Source: Geitlerinema sp. PCC 7407
GTDB lineage: Bacteria; Cyanobacteriota; Cyanobacteriia; PCC-7407
Direction of reading: 5' to 3'
Assembly: GCF_000317045.1 (NCBI RefSeq)
Contig: NC_019703.1
Coordinates: 4,617,112 to 4,681,111 of the forward strand
Length of the DNA stretch: 64,000 nt
This document shows positions 1 through 10,002 of the stretch, piece after piece (positions within the stretch are counted from its first letter, which is position 1; each line of letters begins with the position of its first letter). The position numbers and the translations under genes are program-made. The notes beneath the pieces are model-generated. The model was not told the origin of the DNA, searched no databases, and was given only the letters and a program-made list of their open reading frames with translations.

Positions 1-108
1 GATTTCAAAGATTCCTGATGCTTGCGAGGAGCGATCGCCCTTTGATCCAACAAAAGGCGATCGCTTCTTCGTGTTTGTGGGGACTGCTGTGGGCAGGCTG
101 CGCCTGGG
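1..108. other. Left-edge non-coding stretch
   Basis: I see no supported gene here. It holds two HIP1 octamers and lies beyond the stop codon of the minus-strand hydrolase that ends at 109. A short open frame runs in from the left edge to a stop near 112, but nothing in it is recognisable. Confidence 0.4.
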
Positions 109-945
109 TTAGGCGATCGCCTTGACCACGTGAGGGTGGCGATCGAGCCAGTGATCAATGTCCTGAAGCACCCGATCGGGGATCTCCCAGGGGAACAGGT
201 GCGCCACATCCTCATAGAGTTGCCAGGTGCTGTGGGGCAGGTGCTGGGCGGTCTCGTAGCTGGCCTCTGGAGTGATGTGGCGATCGCACGACCCCGCCAT
301 GATCAGGGCCGGACACTGAATTTGCGATAGATCAGACAGGCGATTGTAGCGCTGACGCAGGGCAGCGGTGAGGGCCTGCTGGGCACTGCGAGAGGTCTGC
401 AAAAAGGCGGGGGTACCTTCGCGGGCCAGATATTCGTAGGCGGTGGGCGTGTGGCGCTGGAGCAAGTAGCGATAGAGCGATCGCTGGCCAAAGGTCTGGA
501 TATGCCACTGCGCTCCGGGCTGAGCCAGGTTGATCAAAGACGCCAGCCCCGTATAAACATTGTCCTGCCAGGTGATGGGCGGATGGTTGCCCCGAGGGCG
601 GGCCGCCGTCGCCACCAAAATCAGGCCGCTTACTCGCTGGGGCAGGCGCAGGGCCAGCTCCAGCGCCAAAATGCCGCCCAAGGACCAGCCCAGCACCAGG
701 CAGCGCTGAATGTTTTGGGCATCGAGCAAGGCTTCGAGATCGGCGAGGTGATCGGCCATTTGAAAAGGGGTCTCGACGCGGCTTTTGCCGTAGCCGCGCA
801 GATCCGGCGCGATCGTGCAAAAGCGCCGGGACAAATGGCCCGTGAAAACCGACAAACTCGCGCCCGACCCAGGATGGCCGTGGAGACACAGCACCGGAAA
901 ACCCGATCCCGCACTGCCGTGATGTAAGGCGATCGCCGCTGTCAT
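109..945 (-). CDS. Alpha/beta-fold hydrolase
   Basis: A 278-residue soluble alpha/beta hydrolase, probably a cytoplasmic esterase or related enzyme of unknown substrate. The family features are clear: an oxyanion-hole HGHPG segment near residue 22, the nucleophile elbow GWSLGG with Ser88, a candidate acid Asp221 and a candidate catalytic His249 in VAHLFPW. The start at 945 is preferred because a GGGAGGAAA ribosome site sits just upstream; the frame is open further upstream but that part has no homologous character. It diverges from the small gene at 1121. The general fold is certain, but the substrate cannot be read from the sequence. Confidence 0.85.
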   Translation of the reverse strand: MTAAIALHHGSAGSGFPVLCLHGHPGSGASLSVFTGHLSRRFCTIAPDLRGYGKSRVETPFQMADHLADLEALLDAQNIQRCLVLGWSLGGILALELALRLPQRVSGLILVATAARPRGNHPPITWQDNVYTGLASLINLAQPGAQWHIQTFGQRSLYRYLLQRHTPTAYEYLAREGTPAFLQTSRSAQQALTAALRQRYNRLSDLSQIQCPALIMAGSCDRHITPEASYETAQHLPHSTWQLYEDVAHLFPWEIPDRVLQDIDHWLDRHPHVVKAIA

Positions 946-1120
946 GGGTTTCCTCCCTCTCCCGAAAAACGCTGGTGCCAATGCCGCTCCCAGCCCGTGT
1001 ACCGAAATGTCTGGCATTGTTGCGGCTTGTGTTGCAGTCTGTGACGGACTTTGGGCGATCGCCCAAAAGCCCTGCCAAAGTGGCACTCTAGGAACAACCC
1101 TTCGTGTTCCCCCGAATGCC

Positions 1121-1354
1121 ATGACTTCCATTTTCGCTGCCCTGACGGCATTGATCACTGGACTGACGACTGGGACACCTCGCCCCACCGAAGTAGCACC
1201 GCCTCCCCAGCCCGAGACCGCTCCCCTCAAGCGGCCCACACCAACCAAGTTGCTGCGCCGGCTGGAGGCGCGCGCCCGCCGCGACTATCCCGGCCACCCC
1301 GAGGCGTGGTATCGCCAGCGAGCGATGCAGATTTTGGACCGCTACCGCGACTAG
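1121..1354 (+). CDS. Small basic hypothetical protein (77 aa)
   Basis: This short frame begins at an ATG inside a longer open frame. It has a hydrophobic stretch at residues 4-18, a proline-rich middle, and an arginine-rich C-terminal helix with a PTKLLRRLEARARRDYPGHP segment that looks like a real folded or nucleic-acid-contacting piece. No family is recognised. It lies between the divergent hydrolase and gatA. The ribosome site is weak, so the start is uncertain. It could be a small lineage-specific cyanobacterial protein. Confidence 0.45.
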   Translation: MTSIFAALTALITGLTTGTPRPTEVAPPPQPETAPLKRPTPTKLLRRLEARARRDYPGHPEAWYRQRAMQILDRYRD

Positions 1355-1531
1355 AGATTGGGACTGAAAAGTGCGATCGCCGCGTAGCGCCCCCCAAAGC
1401 GGGACGGAGCCCCCAGCACCGGACCCTCCCTTTCTCGTGGGCGAAAATCTGGGCCAAACAGCGGCAAAGACGTCCACAGAATATACTGAAACTTTAGACT
1501 TTTAGACTGTGAGTCGAAGCGAGGTCATTGC

Positions 1532-2983
1532 ATGGCATCCATCCGCGAGTTGCATCAACAACTCCTGAAAAAAGATCGCTCTGCTAAAGAAATCACCCAA
1601 GAAGCTTTAGATAGAATTCAGGCGCTAGAGCCAAAGCTGCGCAGCTTTTTACACATCACCGCAGAGCAGGCGATCGCCCAAGCAGAGCAGGTGGATGCCA
1701 AGATTGCCGCGGGTGAAGACATTGGCCCCTTGGCCGGCATTCCCATCGGCATCAAGGACAACCTCTGCACCCAAGGCGTCCCCACGACCTGCGGCTCCCG
1801 GATTCTCGAAGGCTTTGTGCCAGCCTACGAATCCACGGTCACGCGCAAGCTGGCCGAGGCAGGGGCGGTGATGGTTGGCAAGACCAACATGGACGAGTTT
1901 GCCATGGGCAGCTCGACCGAGACCTCGGGCTACCAAGTCACCGCCAACCCCTGGGATCTCGAGCGCGTGCCGGGGGGCTCCTCGGGCGGATCTGCGGCGG
2001 CGGTGGCGGCGGATGAATGCGTCGTGGCCCTGGGCTCAGACACCGGCGGCTCGATTCGTCAGCCCGCGTCCTTCTGCGGCGTGGTGGGCCTCAAGCCGAC
2101 CTACGGTCTGGTGTCTCGGTTTGGCCTGGTGGCCTACGCCTCGTCCCTAGACCAGATTGGCCCCTTCGGCCGCTCTGTGGAAGATACGGCGATCCTGCTG
2201 AATGCGATCGCTGGCTACGACGCCAAAGACTCCACCAGCCTCAACCTCGATATTCCCGACTATACCCAGTTTCTCAAGCCAGACCTCAAGGGTCTGCGGG
2301 TCGGCATCATCACCGAGACCTTCGGGGAGGGTCTCGACAGCGTGGTGGATGATGCAGTGCGCAAGGCGATCGCCCAGCTAGAAGCCCTCGGCGCCGAAGT
2401 CAAAGAGATCTCCTGCCCCCGCTTCCGCTACGGCCTGCCCACCTACTACATCATCGCGCCCTCCGAAGCCTCGGCGAACCTCGCGCGCTACGACGGCGTC
2501 AAGTACGGCTTCCGCAGCGAAGACCCCGACAACCTGATGGCCATGTACACCCAGACTCGAGCCCAAGGCTTTGGTCCCGAGGTGAAGCGCCGGATCATGA
2601 TCGGCACCTATGCCCTGTCGGCGGGCTACTACGACGCCTACTACCTCAAGGCCCAAAAAGTCCGCACGCTGATCAAGCAGGACTTTGAGGCCGCCTTTGG
2701 CCAAGTGGATGTGCTGGTGTGCCCCACTGCGCCCACCACCGCCTTCAAGGCCGGTGAGAAAACCTCCGATCCCCTGAGCATGTACCTGTCGGACCTGATG
2801 ACCATCCCGGTCAACCTCGCGGGTCTGCCCGGTCTGAGCCTCCCCTGCGGCTTCGATGGCCAAGGCATGCCCATCGGCTTGCAGCTCATCGGTAATGTGC
2901 TCCGAGAAGATCAGCTTTTCCATGTCGCCTACGCCTACGAGCAAGCCACGGACTGGCACAACCATTGCCCCAAGATTGCCTAG
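1532..2983 (+). CDS. gatA: Glu-tRNA(Gln)/Asp-tRNA(Asn) amidotransferase subunit A
   Basis: GatA is the amidase subunit of the GatCAB complex, which converts mischarged Glu-tRNA(Gln) to Gln-tRNA(Gln) using ammonia released from glutamine. At 483 residues it is full length. The amidase-signature triad is present with the expected spacing: Lys75 in GIPIGIKDN, Ser150 in the glycine/serine-rich GGSSGGS segment, and Ser174 in [12 protein letters not shown]. The ATG at 1532 follows a GAGG ribosome site. gatB and gatC are not in this window, as usual in cyanobacteria where the three genes are scattered. A strong hairpin follows the stop. Confidence 0.98.
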   Translation: MASIRELHQQLLKKDRSAKEITQEALDRIQALEPKLRSFLHITAEQAIAQAEQVDAKIAAGEDIGPLAGIPIGIKDNLCTQGVPTTCGSRILEGFVPAYESTVTRKLAEAGAVMVGKTNMDEFAMGSSTETSGYQVTANPWDLERVPGGSSGGSAAAVAADECVVALGSDTGGSIRQPASFCGVVGLKPTYGLVSRFGLVAYASSLDQIGPFGRSVEDTAILLNAIAGYDAKDSTSLNLDIPDYTQFLKPDLKGLRVGIITETFGEGLDSVVDDAVRKAIAQLEALGAEVKEISCPRFRYGLPTYYIIAPSEASANLARYDGVKYGFRSEDPDNLMAMYTQTRAQGFGPEVKRRIMIGTYALSAGYYDAYYLKAQKVRTLIKQDFEAAFGQVDVLVCPTAPTTAFKAGEKTSDPLSMYLSDLMTIPVNLAGLPGLSLPCGFDGQGMPIGLQLIGNVLREDQLFHVAYAYEQATDWHNHCPKIA

Positions 2984-3000
2984 GGATCTGGTTTGATCAG

Positions 3001-3025
3001 GGGGGCGCTGACTTCAGCGCCCCTT
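3001..3025 (+). terminator. Hairpin after gatA
   Basis: A perfect 10-bp inverted repeat (3002-3011 with 3014-3023, loop CT) lies 18 bases after the gatA stop. It is GC-rich but followed by only a short T-poor tail, so it may terminate inefficiently or act mainly as a 3' stabiliser. Confidence 0.6.
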
Positions 3026-3059
3026 AGTCTGTGCTGCTTCTTCTCGATTGACTCTATCT

Positions 3060-3953
3060 ATGACGCTCGCTGTCCTGGTCCCAGCCTTTAAACTTGGGCT
3101 GTTTCTCGCCACGATTGTTCTGATTGCCTACATCGCTGCCTGCGTTTTTTTGTTGCTCCGCCAAAATCGATTTATTTTCATGCCGTCGCCCTTTGTGGAC
3201 CGGACGCCAGAGGATCTAGGCCTGAGTTACGAAGAAGTTTGGATTCCCGTTCCCAAGACGTTTAATACGCAAAAACTGCACGGCTGGTGGATTCCGGTTG
3301 CGAATCCCAAGGGCGTTGTGCTGCATCTGCACGGCAATGGCTTCAACATCGGGGCCAATCTGGATCAAACCAGGCGATTTCACAAGCTGGGCTACTCGGT
3401 TTTGCTGGCTGACTATCGGGGCTATGGGCGCAGTCAAGGCCCCTTCCCCAATGAAAAGCGGGTCTACGAAGACGCTGAGGCGATCTGGCAATATCTGGTC
3501 CAGATGCTGGGCGCGTCGCCTGCTGAGATTGTTTTGTACGGCCATTCCCTGGGCGGGGCGATCGCCATTGACCTGGCCGCCAAGCACCCCGAAGCGGCGG
3601 GCCTGATCGTCCAAAGCTCTTTTACGAGAATGCAGTCGGTGGTGGAGCGGGTCTGGCATCTGTGGATGTTTCCGGTGTCGCTGCTGCTGACTCAGCATTT
3701 CAAGTCCATTGAGAAGGTGCGATCGCTGCAAATGCCGGTCCTGTTTACCCACGGCACCCTAGATCAGGTGGTGCCGCCGGAGATGAGTCCGGCGCTCTAC
3801 GCAGCGGCCCCCCACCCCAAAGAGCTGCTGATGGTGGAAGGCGCGGACCACAATAATGTGGGTGAGGTCGGTGGCGAAACCTATTTGCAGGTGCTGCAGC
3901 GATTTTTGGCCAGTACTCGACCTGCGGTAATGTCCAGTTCGGCGCTGCGTTAG
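3060..3953 (+). CDS. Membrane-anchored alpha/beta hydrolase (COG1073 type)
   Basis: A 297-residue serine hydrolase with one N-terminal membrane helix (about residues 8-33), which anchors the catalytic domain to a membrane. HLHGNG at 89-94 forms the oxyanion region, GHSLGG carries Ser163, and Asp235 (GTLDQVVPP) and His264 (GADHNN) complete the triad. This is the BEM46/YqkD-like group, often annotated as an esterase or dipeptidyl-peptidase-like protein, with substrate unknown. An in-frame TTG lies at 3048, but the ATG at 3060 is more likely. The next gene starts 36 bases downstream on the same strand. Confidence 0.85.
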   Translation: MTLAVLVPAFKLGLFLATIVLIAYIAACVFLLLRQNRFIFMPSPFVDRTPEDLGLSYEEVWIPVPKTFNTQKLHGWWIPVANPKGVVLHLHGNGFNIGANLDQTRRFHKLGYSVLLADYRGYGRSQGPFPNEKRVYEDAEAIWQYLVQMLGASPAEIVLYGHSLGGAIAIDLAAKHPEAAGLIVQSSFTRMQSVVERVWHLWMFPVSLLLTQHFKSIEKVRSLQMPVLFTHGTLDQVVPPEMSPALYAAAPHPKELLMVEGADHNNVGEVGGETYLQVLQRFLASTRPAVMSSSALR

Positions 3954-3989
3954 CGCAGCGATTTTTGGTGTTTCTGGGTTCCTCTGCCG

Positions 3990-5417
3990 ATGGCTGTGGA
4001 CTATGACCTGGTAATTGTGGGCAGTACGCCCACGGCGATCGCGGCGGCACGGGCGGCTTTGCGATCCCAGGGACGCGTGGCCCTGGTCAGTCAGCGATCG
4101 CCCGAGGAGGGCTTGGGCCCAGAGACTCCCTTGTTGCCCAGCCTGAGCGCCCTAGGAGCGATCGCCCAGCAGCAGCCCCTGGCTCACTGGCTGGGGCTAG
4201 CCGACTCGGCCAGGGCGGAGCTCCAGTGGCCAGCGGCCCTGGCCTGGCACCACGCCCTCGGAGACACCCTGGCTCCTGACCCAGCCGTCTTAGCGGCGCA
4301 GGGCCTCGAAGTGATTTTGGGTCAGGGGGCGTTTCGGCGCGAGCCCAGCTTGGGGTTTAATCTAGCCGATCGCTGTCTGCGATCGCGCGCCTACCTGATC
4401 GCCACCGGCTCCCACACCGGGCGTCCCGCCATCGAGGGCCTCGACGCTGTGCCCTACTGGACCCCCGAGACGCTAGCAACGCAGCCCCCGGAGGTCTTGC
4501 CGGAGCGCCTGCTGATCCTGGGGGGTCAGGGCTTGGCAGTGGCCTGGGCCGAGGCCTTCGCTCGCTTTGGGGTAGCCGTCACCTTGATCACGCGCCAACC
4601 GAGACTGCTGCCCCAGGCCGAACCCGAAGCGGTGGCGCTGATCCAAGCTCAGCTCGAGGCGGACGGCGTGCGCATTTTGACCGGATCCCCGATCACCCAG
4701 GCGCGGATGCTGGACCAGGAGGTGTGGGTCCAGGCGGGCAATGATGCGCTGGCGGGCGATCGCCTGCTCGTGGTGGCGGCCCCGCAGCCGAACCTGACAG
4801 GACTCAACCTCGAAGCGGTGAGGGTCCGCGCCACGCCACGCGGCCTCAGCGTCAAGCCGTGGCTGCAAACGGCCCATCCCCGGATTTACGCCTGCGGTGC
4901 GGTGCTGGGCGGCGATCCGGCTCCCTACATTGGCCATCACGAAGCGGCGATCGCCGTCGAAAATGCCCTCTGGGGACGTCGCCGGGTGCCGCACTATCAA
5001 GCAATTCCCCAGTGGGTGCCCACCCAAAATCCCCTGATCAGCCTGGGCCTCACCGAAGCCCAAGCCAGCCAGCAGTACCACGAAGACGCCTGGGTCCTGC
5101 GCTGCCCCTACAAGGCTCTGCCCCAAGCCCATCTGCACCATCAGGTGAATGGTTTTGCCAAGCTGATCGTTCGTCCCAGCGGCCAGATTTTGGGTGCGCA
5201 CATCCTCGGCCCCGCCGCGCCCGAGCTGATGAGCGCGATCGCCCTCCTCCAAGAGTCGTCCCAGGGGATGCCTGCCCTTGAGAGGCTGATTCCCATTGCT
5301 CCCAGCTACAGTGAAGTGTGGACGCAGCTCGGCCAGCAGTGGCGCGATCGCCGTCATCAGCGCTGGGGGCCGTGGCTTGAGGCTCTCGCGGCCTGGCGCC
5401 GCGCCCGTGCCCGCTAG
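3990..5417 (+). CDS. Pyridine nucleotide-disulfide oxidoreductase homologue lacking the redox cysteines
   Basis: A 475-residue protein with the overall architecture of dihydrolipoamide dehydrogenase and mercuric reductase: an N-terminal FAD-binding fold, a central NAD(P) fold (ILGGQGLAVAWAEAF near 173-187), a conserved second FAD segment (IYACGAVLG) and a C-terminal dimerisation domain from about residue 345. The N-terminal dinucleotide motif is eroded (GSTPTA instead of GxGxxG). There is no CxxxxC disulfide where the family has one, and the catalytic His of the C-terminal HPTxSE-like motif is replaced (IAPSYSEVW). It is therefore unlikely to be a disulfide reductase. It may bind flavin for another reaction, or be a structural paralogue. 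Frame and composition look intact. Confidence 0.8.
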   Translation: MAVDYDLVIVGSTPTAIAAARAALRSQGRVALVSQRSPEEGLGPETPLLPSLSALGAIAQQQPLAHWLGLADSARAELQWPAALAWHHALGDTLAPDPAVLAAQGLEVILGQGAFRREPSLGFNLADRCLRSRAYLIATGSHTGRPAIEGLDAVPYWTPETLATQPPEVLPERLLILGGQGLAVAWAEAFARFGVAVTLITRQPRLLPQAEPEAVALIQAQLEADGVRILTGSPITQARMLDQEVWVQAGNDALAGDRLLVVAAPQPNLTGLNLEAVRVRATPRGLSVKPWLQTAHPRIYACGAVLGGDPAPYIGHHEAAIAVENALWGRRRVPHYQAIPQWVPTQNPLISLGLTEAQASQQYHEDAWVLRCPYKALPQAHLHHQVNGFAKLIVRPSGQILGAHILGPAAPELMSAIALLQESSQGMPALERLIPIAPSYSEVWTQLGQQWRDRRHQRWGPWLEALAAWRRARAR

Positions 5418-5459
5418 CCGCCCTTTTTCGCCAATGAACCCGCCGAGTTGAACCCACCG

Positions 5460-5912
5460 ATGAAACTTAAAGTCCACCCCTTGCATCCCCAGGCGATCTT
5501 GCCGAGCTACGCCCACCCCGACGACTCGGGCCTCGATCTGTGCGCGATCGCCTCCGCCACGATCGCCCCGGGCGAAAGCCGCCTCATCCCCACCGGCCTC
5601 AGCATCGAGCTACCGCCCAACACCGAAGCCCAGATCCGGCCCCGCAGCGGTCTCGCCCTGCGCCACCAGATCACCGTCCTCAACACCCCCGGCACCATCG
5701 ACGAAGGCTATCGCGGCGAAATCGCCATCATTTTGATTAATCATGGCCGCCACCCCTTCACCGTGGAGCCCGGCATGAAGATTGCCCAAATGGTCATCGC
5801 CCCCGTACTGCGAGTGGCCGTCGAAGCCATTGGGACCGCCGACGCCCTGACGAGCACCGCTCGCGGCCAGGGCGGCTTCGGCTCCACGGGTTATCGAGTG
5901 GGCGATCGCTAG
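5460..5912 (+). CDS. dut: dUTP pyrophosphatase
   Basis: dUTPase hydrolyses dUTP to dUMP and pyrophosphate, keeping uracil out of DNA and feeding thymidylate synthesis. The 150-residue protein has the trimeric dUTPase motifs in order: DSGLDL near 22, RPRSGLALR near 60, the long motif 3 containing [14 protein letters not shown], and the C-terminal glycine-rich [10 protein letters not shown] that closes over the active site. The ATG at 5460 fits the family start; a TTG exists 12 bases upstream. Its stop codon overlaps the stop of the convergent dcd gene, another enzyme of dUMP supply. Confidence 0.97.
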   Translation: MKLKVHPLHPQAILPSYAHPDDSGLDLCAIASATIAPGESRLIPTGLSIELPPNTEAQIRPRSGLALRHQITVLNTPGTIDEGYRGEIAIILINHGRHPFTVEPGMKIAQMVIAPVLRVAVEAIGTADALTSTARGQGGFGSTGYRVGDR

Positions 5913-6508
5913 ACTCGGGGCAGCGTCACCCGCTCCCGCTGATCTTGGTACTTGCCCTGGCGCTTCTCGTAGCTGACCGCGCACGGCTCCCCTTCCAAAA
6001 ACAGCAGCTGCACCACGCCCTCATTGGCATAGATTCGGCAGTCAGCGCTCGATGAGTTCGAAAATTCGAGGGTCAGGTGTCCTCGCCACCCCGCCTCCGC
6101 GGGCGTCAGGTTGGCAATGATGCCCGAGCGGGCGTAGGTACTCTTGCCGATGCAAATCACCGACACATTTTCGGGCACCGACAGCCGCTCCAGCGCCACC
6201 CCCAAGCCATAGGAGTGGGCCGGCAAAATAAAAAAGTCCCCAGCCGCATCTTGGTGCAGCTTCGCAGGCTCTAGGTTGTCAGAGTTAAAGTTTTTGGGAT
6301 CGACCACCGTCCCTGGGATGTGGCGGAAGATGCGAAACTCTGCCGGCGAGAGGCGAATGTCGTAGCCGTAGGACGACAAGCCATAGCTAATCACCGGGCG
6401 CAGGGGTCCCCCAGCCTCAGCGGTCACTTCTCGCACCAACGTCGGCAAAAACGGCTCAATCATGCCGTTTTCGGCCATCGCCGTAATCCAGGTATCGTTT
6501 TTGATCAT
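5909..6508 (-). CDS. dcd: dCTP deaminase
   Basis: Deaminates dCTP to dUTP, the substrate of the neighbouring dUTPase. The 199-residue protein carries the Dcd signature [10 protein letters not shown], followed by the catalytic glutamate region ([17 protein letters not shown]) and the beta-rich jelly-roll core shared with dUTPases. The separate upstream dut argues for a monofunctional Dcd. The ATG ending at 6508 was chosen; an in-frame GTG lies nine bases upstream. Convergent with dut, the two stops share a CTAG. Confidence 0.96.
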   Translation of the reverse strand: MIKNDTWITAMAENGMIEPFLPTLVREVTAEAGGPLRPVISYGLSSYGYDIRLSPAEFRIFRHIPGTVVDPKNFNSDNLEPAKLHQDAAGDFFILPAHSYGLGVALERLSVPENVSVICIGKSTYARSGIIANLTPAEAGWRGHLTLEFSNSSSADCRIYANEGVVQLLFLEGEPCAVSYEKRQGKYQDQRERVTLPRV

Positions 6509-6583
6509 GGCTCCCACTCAACCCTCAGGAGAGCGATCCTAGCACTCTCCGGATCGCTTTAGGGTGTCCCTGCCAGAGCCCCC

Positions 6584-7177
6584 TCAGGGCCGGTGGCTGC
6601 GGCGCAGCTCGGTGATCTGATCGGCCAGATCGAGCAGCGATGGGGGCATGTCTGGGCCGGTGAGAATGACATCGACGTGGTTGGGGCGGGTGCGCAAAAA
6701 TTCCAGCACTTCTGCCTCAGGAATCAGGCCGAGGTGAATGGCAAGGCTGAGCTCGTCGAGGACAATCAGGGAATAGCGGCCCTCCGCGACCACGGTGCGG
6801 GTGTGCTGCCAGAGCTCTTGGAGCGATCGCGCTTCGCTCTCCTCGATTTGGGGCGTGTCGATGCAGCGGGGCAGATTGCAGCGGATCCACTCCAGGTTTT
6901 CGCCGAGGCGCACAGGGTGCTCATGCCCTTGATGGATGCCGCCCTTGAGAAACTGCACCACCAGCACAGGAGTCCCTTGGCCCGCGATGCGGAGGGCCTG
7001 GGCCATCACATTGGTGAAAAAGCTGCGGTGGGGGCTGGTGAAAACCTGAATCAGCCCCTCTAGCACGTAGGGCCGAGAGACAGCGGGATTGAGAGACGGG
7101 GCTTCTAGCTGCGAAACCATAGGGCCTGGGGAAAGTGCGGTGGTCACGATGGCGGTCCCGTCCAGAGCGAACCCCAT
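6584..7177 (-). CDS. CobO/BtuR-like P-loop-fold protein with degenerate Walker A
   Basis: It resembles ATP:corrinoid adenosyltransferases of the CobO/BtuR family: after the first strand come NVMAQALRIAGQGTPVLVVQFLKG and, later, a Walker B-like LIVLDELSLAIHLGLI and a DVILTGPD strand. The Walker A loop, GxGKGKTT in real CobO, is replaced by TSPHRSFF with no lysine, so ATP binding in the usual way is doubtful. I recall cyanobacteria carrying such a conserved paralogue of unknown function. The start is uncertain; in-frame ATGs lie at 7234, 7177 and 7120. A short gap separates it from the divergent rph. Confidence 0.7.
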   Translation of the reverse strand: MGFALDGTAIVTTALSPGPMVSQLEAPSLNPAVSRPYVLEGLIQVFTSPHRSFFTNVMAQALRIAGQGTPVLVVQFLKGGIHQGHEHPVRLGENLEWIRCNLPRCIDTPQIEESEARSLQELWQHTRTVVAEGRYSLIVLDELSLAIHLGLIPEAEVLEFLRTRPNHVDVILTGPDMPPSLLDLADQITELRRSHRP

Positions 7178-7369
7178 CGGTCTCGACATCGATAGACAAA
7201 ATATAGTGTATCTCTCGCAAAAATTCCCCGCCAAACGCTAGATATCTATTCACCTTCGGTTCAAACTTTGCTGCCCATTTCCCCACGTCCCCTGACAATC
7301 CCCTAGCGCTGACGGGTTTGCTTCCCCGAGTCCTGCTGTATTCTGGGAGGGATTCTTGAGGCATTTCCC

Positions 7370-8095
7370 ATGGCTTGGCAGCGTCCCGATGGTCGCCAAC
7401 CCGATGAACTGCGCCCGGTGCACTTCATCCGCAACTTTACTCGCTTCGCGCCGGGGTCGGTGCTGACCAAGTGCGGGGATACCCAGGTTTTGTGTACGGT
7501 GACGGTGCAGCCCGGGGTGCCGAGGTTTTTGGAGGGCAGCGGCCAGGGCTGGCTGACCGCGGAGTATCGGATGCTGCCAGGGGCGACGCCCCAGCGCCAG
7601 TCGCGGGAGTTTCTCAAGCTGTCGGGCCGGACCCAGGAAATTCAGCGGCTGATCGGCCGGAGTCTGCGGGCAACGCTGGATATGCAGGCCCTCGGGGAGT
7701 ACACGATCACGGTGGATGCGGACGTGCTGCAGGCGGATGCGGGCACGCGGACGGCGTCGATCACCGGGGGGTTCGTGGCGCTGCAAGACGCGATCGCCCA
7801 CCTGATGGAGCGAGGAGATTTGGCGCGATCGCCCATTTGCCGGCAAGTTGCGGCGGTCTCGGTAGGCCTGCTAAAAGGCGAGGCCTTCTTGGACCTAAAC
7901 TATCCCGAGGACGTGGCAGCGGACACCGACTGCAACGTGGTGATGACCGACGAGCTCCAGATCATCGAGATTCAGGGGACCGCCGAAGAAGGCAGCTTCA
8001 GCCGCGCCCAGCTTAACCAAATCCTCGATTGCGCCGAAAAGGGCATTCGAGAGCTGCTGGAAGCCCAGCGCCAAGCCCTAGAAAGTCGCGCCTGA
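7370..8095 (+). CDS. rph: Ribonuclease PH
   Basis: A phosphate-dependent 3'-5' exoribonuclease that trims the 3' tails of tRNA precursors. The 241-residue length is standard. The N-terminal [12 protein letters not shown] segment, the [14 protein letters not shown] block, [25 protein letters not shown] and the catalytic [16 protein letters not shown] region are all typical RNase PH. The ATG at 7370 follows a GAGG about ten bases upstream. The gene is monocistronic and is followed by the terminator at 8271-8303. Confidence 0.97.
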   Translation: MAWQRPDGRQPDELRPVHFIRNFTRFAPGSVLTKCGDTQVLCTVTVQPGVPRFLEGSGQGWLTAEYRMLPGATPQRQSREFLKLSGRTQEIQRLIGRSLRATLDMQALGEYTITVDADVLQADAGTRTASITGGFVALQDAIAHLMERGDLARSPICRQVAAVSVGLLKGEAFLDLNYPEDVAADTDCNVVMTDELQIIEIQGTAEEGSFSRAQLNQILDCAEKGIRELLEAQRQALESRA

Positions 8096-8270
8096 AAAGC
8101 CAATCAAACCGGTTTATTAACTGAAGTTAATCAACTTATTTGAAGGCAACGGATTTTGGCGTTTCGCTTTGTAATTTGAGTTTAAAAATTATTGCAAAGC
8201 CGTGAGCGGGCGATCGCTTTTTTGACAATCAGATCCCTTGCTGGGTAACGCTTTGGAGGGTTCGCTGATT

Positions 8271-8303
8271 AAATCGAGGCAGCGATCGCGCCTCGATTTT
8301 TTT
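8271..8303 (+). terminator. Rho-independent terminator with HIP1 in the loop
   Basis: A perfect 10-bp stem (8271-8280 with 8290-8299) is closed by a nine-base loop containing the HIP1 core and followed by a run of T to 8303. It lies between rph and chlB and insulates chlB from upstream transcription. Confidence 0.85.
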
Positions 8304-8461
8304 GTGGGCCATTTCGCCATCTTTGAGACAATCAAAAGGGCCGAACGCCACAACCCTTCGCGCCTCTAGTGATCCACTGGGATTCTTTCATTTTTGGGGA
8401 GAACCCGTCACCCTTTTCCGCTTCACCGGACGCTAGCCCTCAGCAGAATGGAGAAATCTCT

Positions 8462-9988
8462 ATGAAATTGGCCTACTGGATGTATGCAGGCCCCGCGCAC
8501 ATTGGCACCCTTCGCATCGCCAGTTCTTTTAAGAACGTCCATGCCATTATGCATGCCCCTCTGGGGGACGATTACTTTAATGTCATGCGATCGATGCTGG
8601 AGCGGGAGCGCAACTTTACCCCCGTGACCACCAGCGTGGTCGATCGCAACGTCCTCGCCCGCGGCTCCCAAGAAAAAGTCGTTGACAATATCGTGCGCAA
8701 GGACGGCGAAGAGCACCCCGACTTGATTGTGCTGACGCCGACCTGCACCTCCAGCATCTTGCAAGAAGACCTGCAAAACTTTGTGGAGCGGGCTCAGCTC
8801 GACTCGAAGGGCGATGTCCTGCTGGCCGATGTCAACCACTACCGCTACAACGAACTCCAGGCCGCCGATCGCACCCTCGGCCAGATTGTGCGCTTCTACC
8901 TGGACAAGGCCGCCAAAAAAGGCGAACTGCCCAGCGGCAAAACGGAGCAGCCCTCCGTCAACATCATTGGCCTTACCACCCTCGGCTTCCACAACAATCA
9001 CGACTGCACCGAGCTGAAGCGACTGATGGCCGACCTGGGCATTACGGTGAACGCCGTCTTGCCCGAAGGCGCATCGGTCCAGGATCTCAAGAACCTGCCG
9101 CGAGCCTGGTTTAACCTGATCCCCTATCGAGAACTGGGGCTCTCGACCGCCCAGTATCTCCAAGAACACTTTGGGACGCCCTACGTGGACGTGACGCCCA
9201 TGGGCGTTGTGGAGACGGCCCGCTGCCTGCGCCAGATCCAGGCGGTGCTCAACGAGCAGGGGGCAGCGGTCAACTACGAAGCGTACATCGAGGAGCAAAC
9301 CCTCCACGTCTCCCAGGCCGCCTGGTTTTCGCGCTCCATCGACTGCCAAAACCTGACGGGCAAGAAGGCAGTGGTCTTTGGGGACAACACCCACGCGGCT
9401 GCCATCACCAAGGTGCTGGCGCGGGAGATGGGGATTCAGGTGGTCATGGCGGGTACCTACTGCAAATACGATGCAGACTGGTTCCGCGAACAGGTCGGCC
9501 CCTACTGCGATGAGGTGCTGATCAGCGAGGACAATGCGGAAATCGCCAATGCGATCGCCCGCCTAGAGCCCGCCGCCATCTTCGGCACCCAGATGGAGCG
9601 CCACGTCGGCAAGCGCCTGGATATTCCCTGCGGAGTCATTTCGGCCCCCATTCATATTCAGAATTTCCCCATTGGCTACAAGCCCTTTGTCGGCTACGAA
9701 GGCACCAATCAGCTGGTGGACTTGATTTACAACTCCTTCACCCTGGGTATGGAGGACCACCTACTGGAAATCTTTGGCGGTCACGACACCAAGGACGTGA
9801 TCACCAAAGAAATGGCGCCCGATTCTGATCTGAACTGGACCAAAGATGGTCTGGCTGAACTGAACAAAATTCCTGGGTTTGTACGCGGCAAAGTCAAGCG
9901 CAATACTGAACGGTTTGCGCGCGATCGCGGCCTGAGCGATATCAACGCTGAGGTGCTCTACGCTGCCAAAGAGGCAGTGGGTGCATAA
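8462..9988 (+). CDS. chlB: Light-independent protochlorophyllide reductase subunit B
   Basis: ChlB with ChlN forms the catalytic NB component of dark-operative protochlorophyllide reductase, which reduces protochlorophyllide to chlorophyllide using electrons from the ChlL iron protein. The ATG at 8462, preceded by a GGAG ribosome site, gives 508 residues, the normal ChlB length, beginning with the family signature [20 protein letters not shown]. The nitrogenase-like domain and the ChlB-specific C-terminal domain (from about residue 440) are both complete. The frame is open upstream to 8369 but that part is not family-like. chlL and chlN are not in the window. The enzyme is oxygen-sensitive, so it matters mostly in darkness or low oxygen. 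Confidence 0.98.
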   Translation: MKLAYWMYAGPAHIGTLRIASSFKNVHAIMHAPLGDDYFNVMRSMLERERNFTPVTTSVVDRNVLARGSQEKVVDNIVRKDGEEHPDLIVLTPTCTSSILQEDLQNFVERAQLDSKGDVLLADVNHYRYNELQAADRTLGQIVRFYLDKAAKKGELPSGKTEQPSVNIIGLTTLGFHNNHDCTELKRLMADLGITVNAVLPEGASVQDLKNLPRAWFNLIPYRELGLSTAQYLQEHFGTPYVDVTPMGVVETARCLRQIQAVLNEQGAAVNYEAYIEEQTLHVSQAAWFSRSIDCQNLTGKKAVVFGDNTHAAAITKVLAREMGIQVVMAGTYCKYDADWFREQVGPYCDEVLISEDNAEIANAIARLEPAAIFGTQMERHVGKRLDIPCGVISAPIHIQNFPIGYKPFVGYEGTNQLVDLIYNSFTLGMEDHLLEIFGGHDTKDVITKEMAPDSDLNWTKDGLAELNKIPGFVRGKVKRNTERFARDRGLSDINAEVLYAAKEAVGA

Positions 9989-10002
9989 AACCAGTTGGCG
10001 CG

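Noticed and set aside
944-1120. N-terminal extension of the small protein at 1121
   Set aside because: The extra 59 codons overlap the divergent hydrolase start region and have no consistent character; the ATG at 1121 is simpler.
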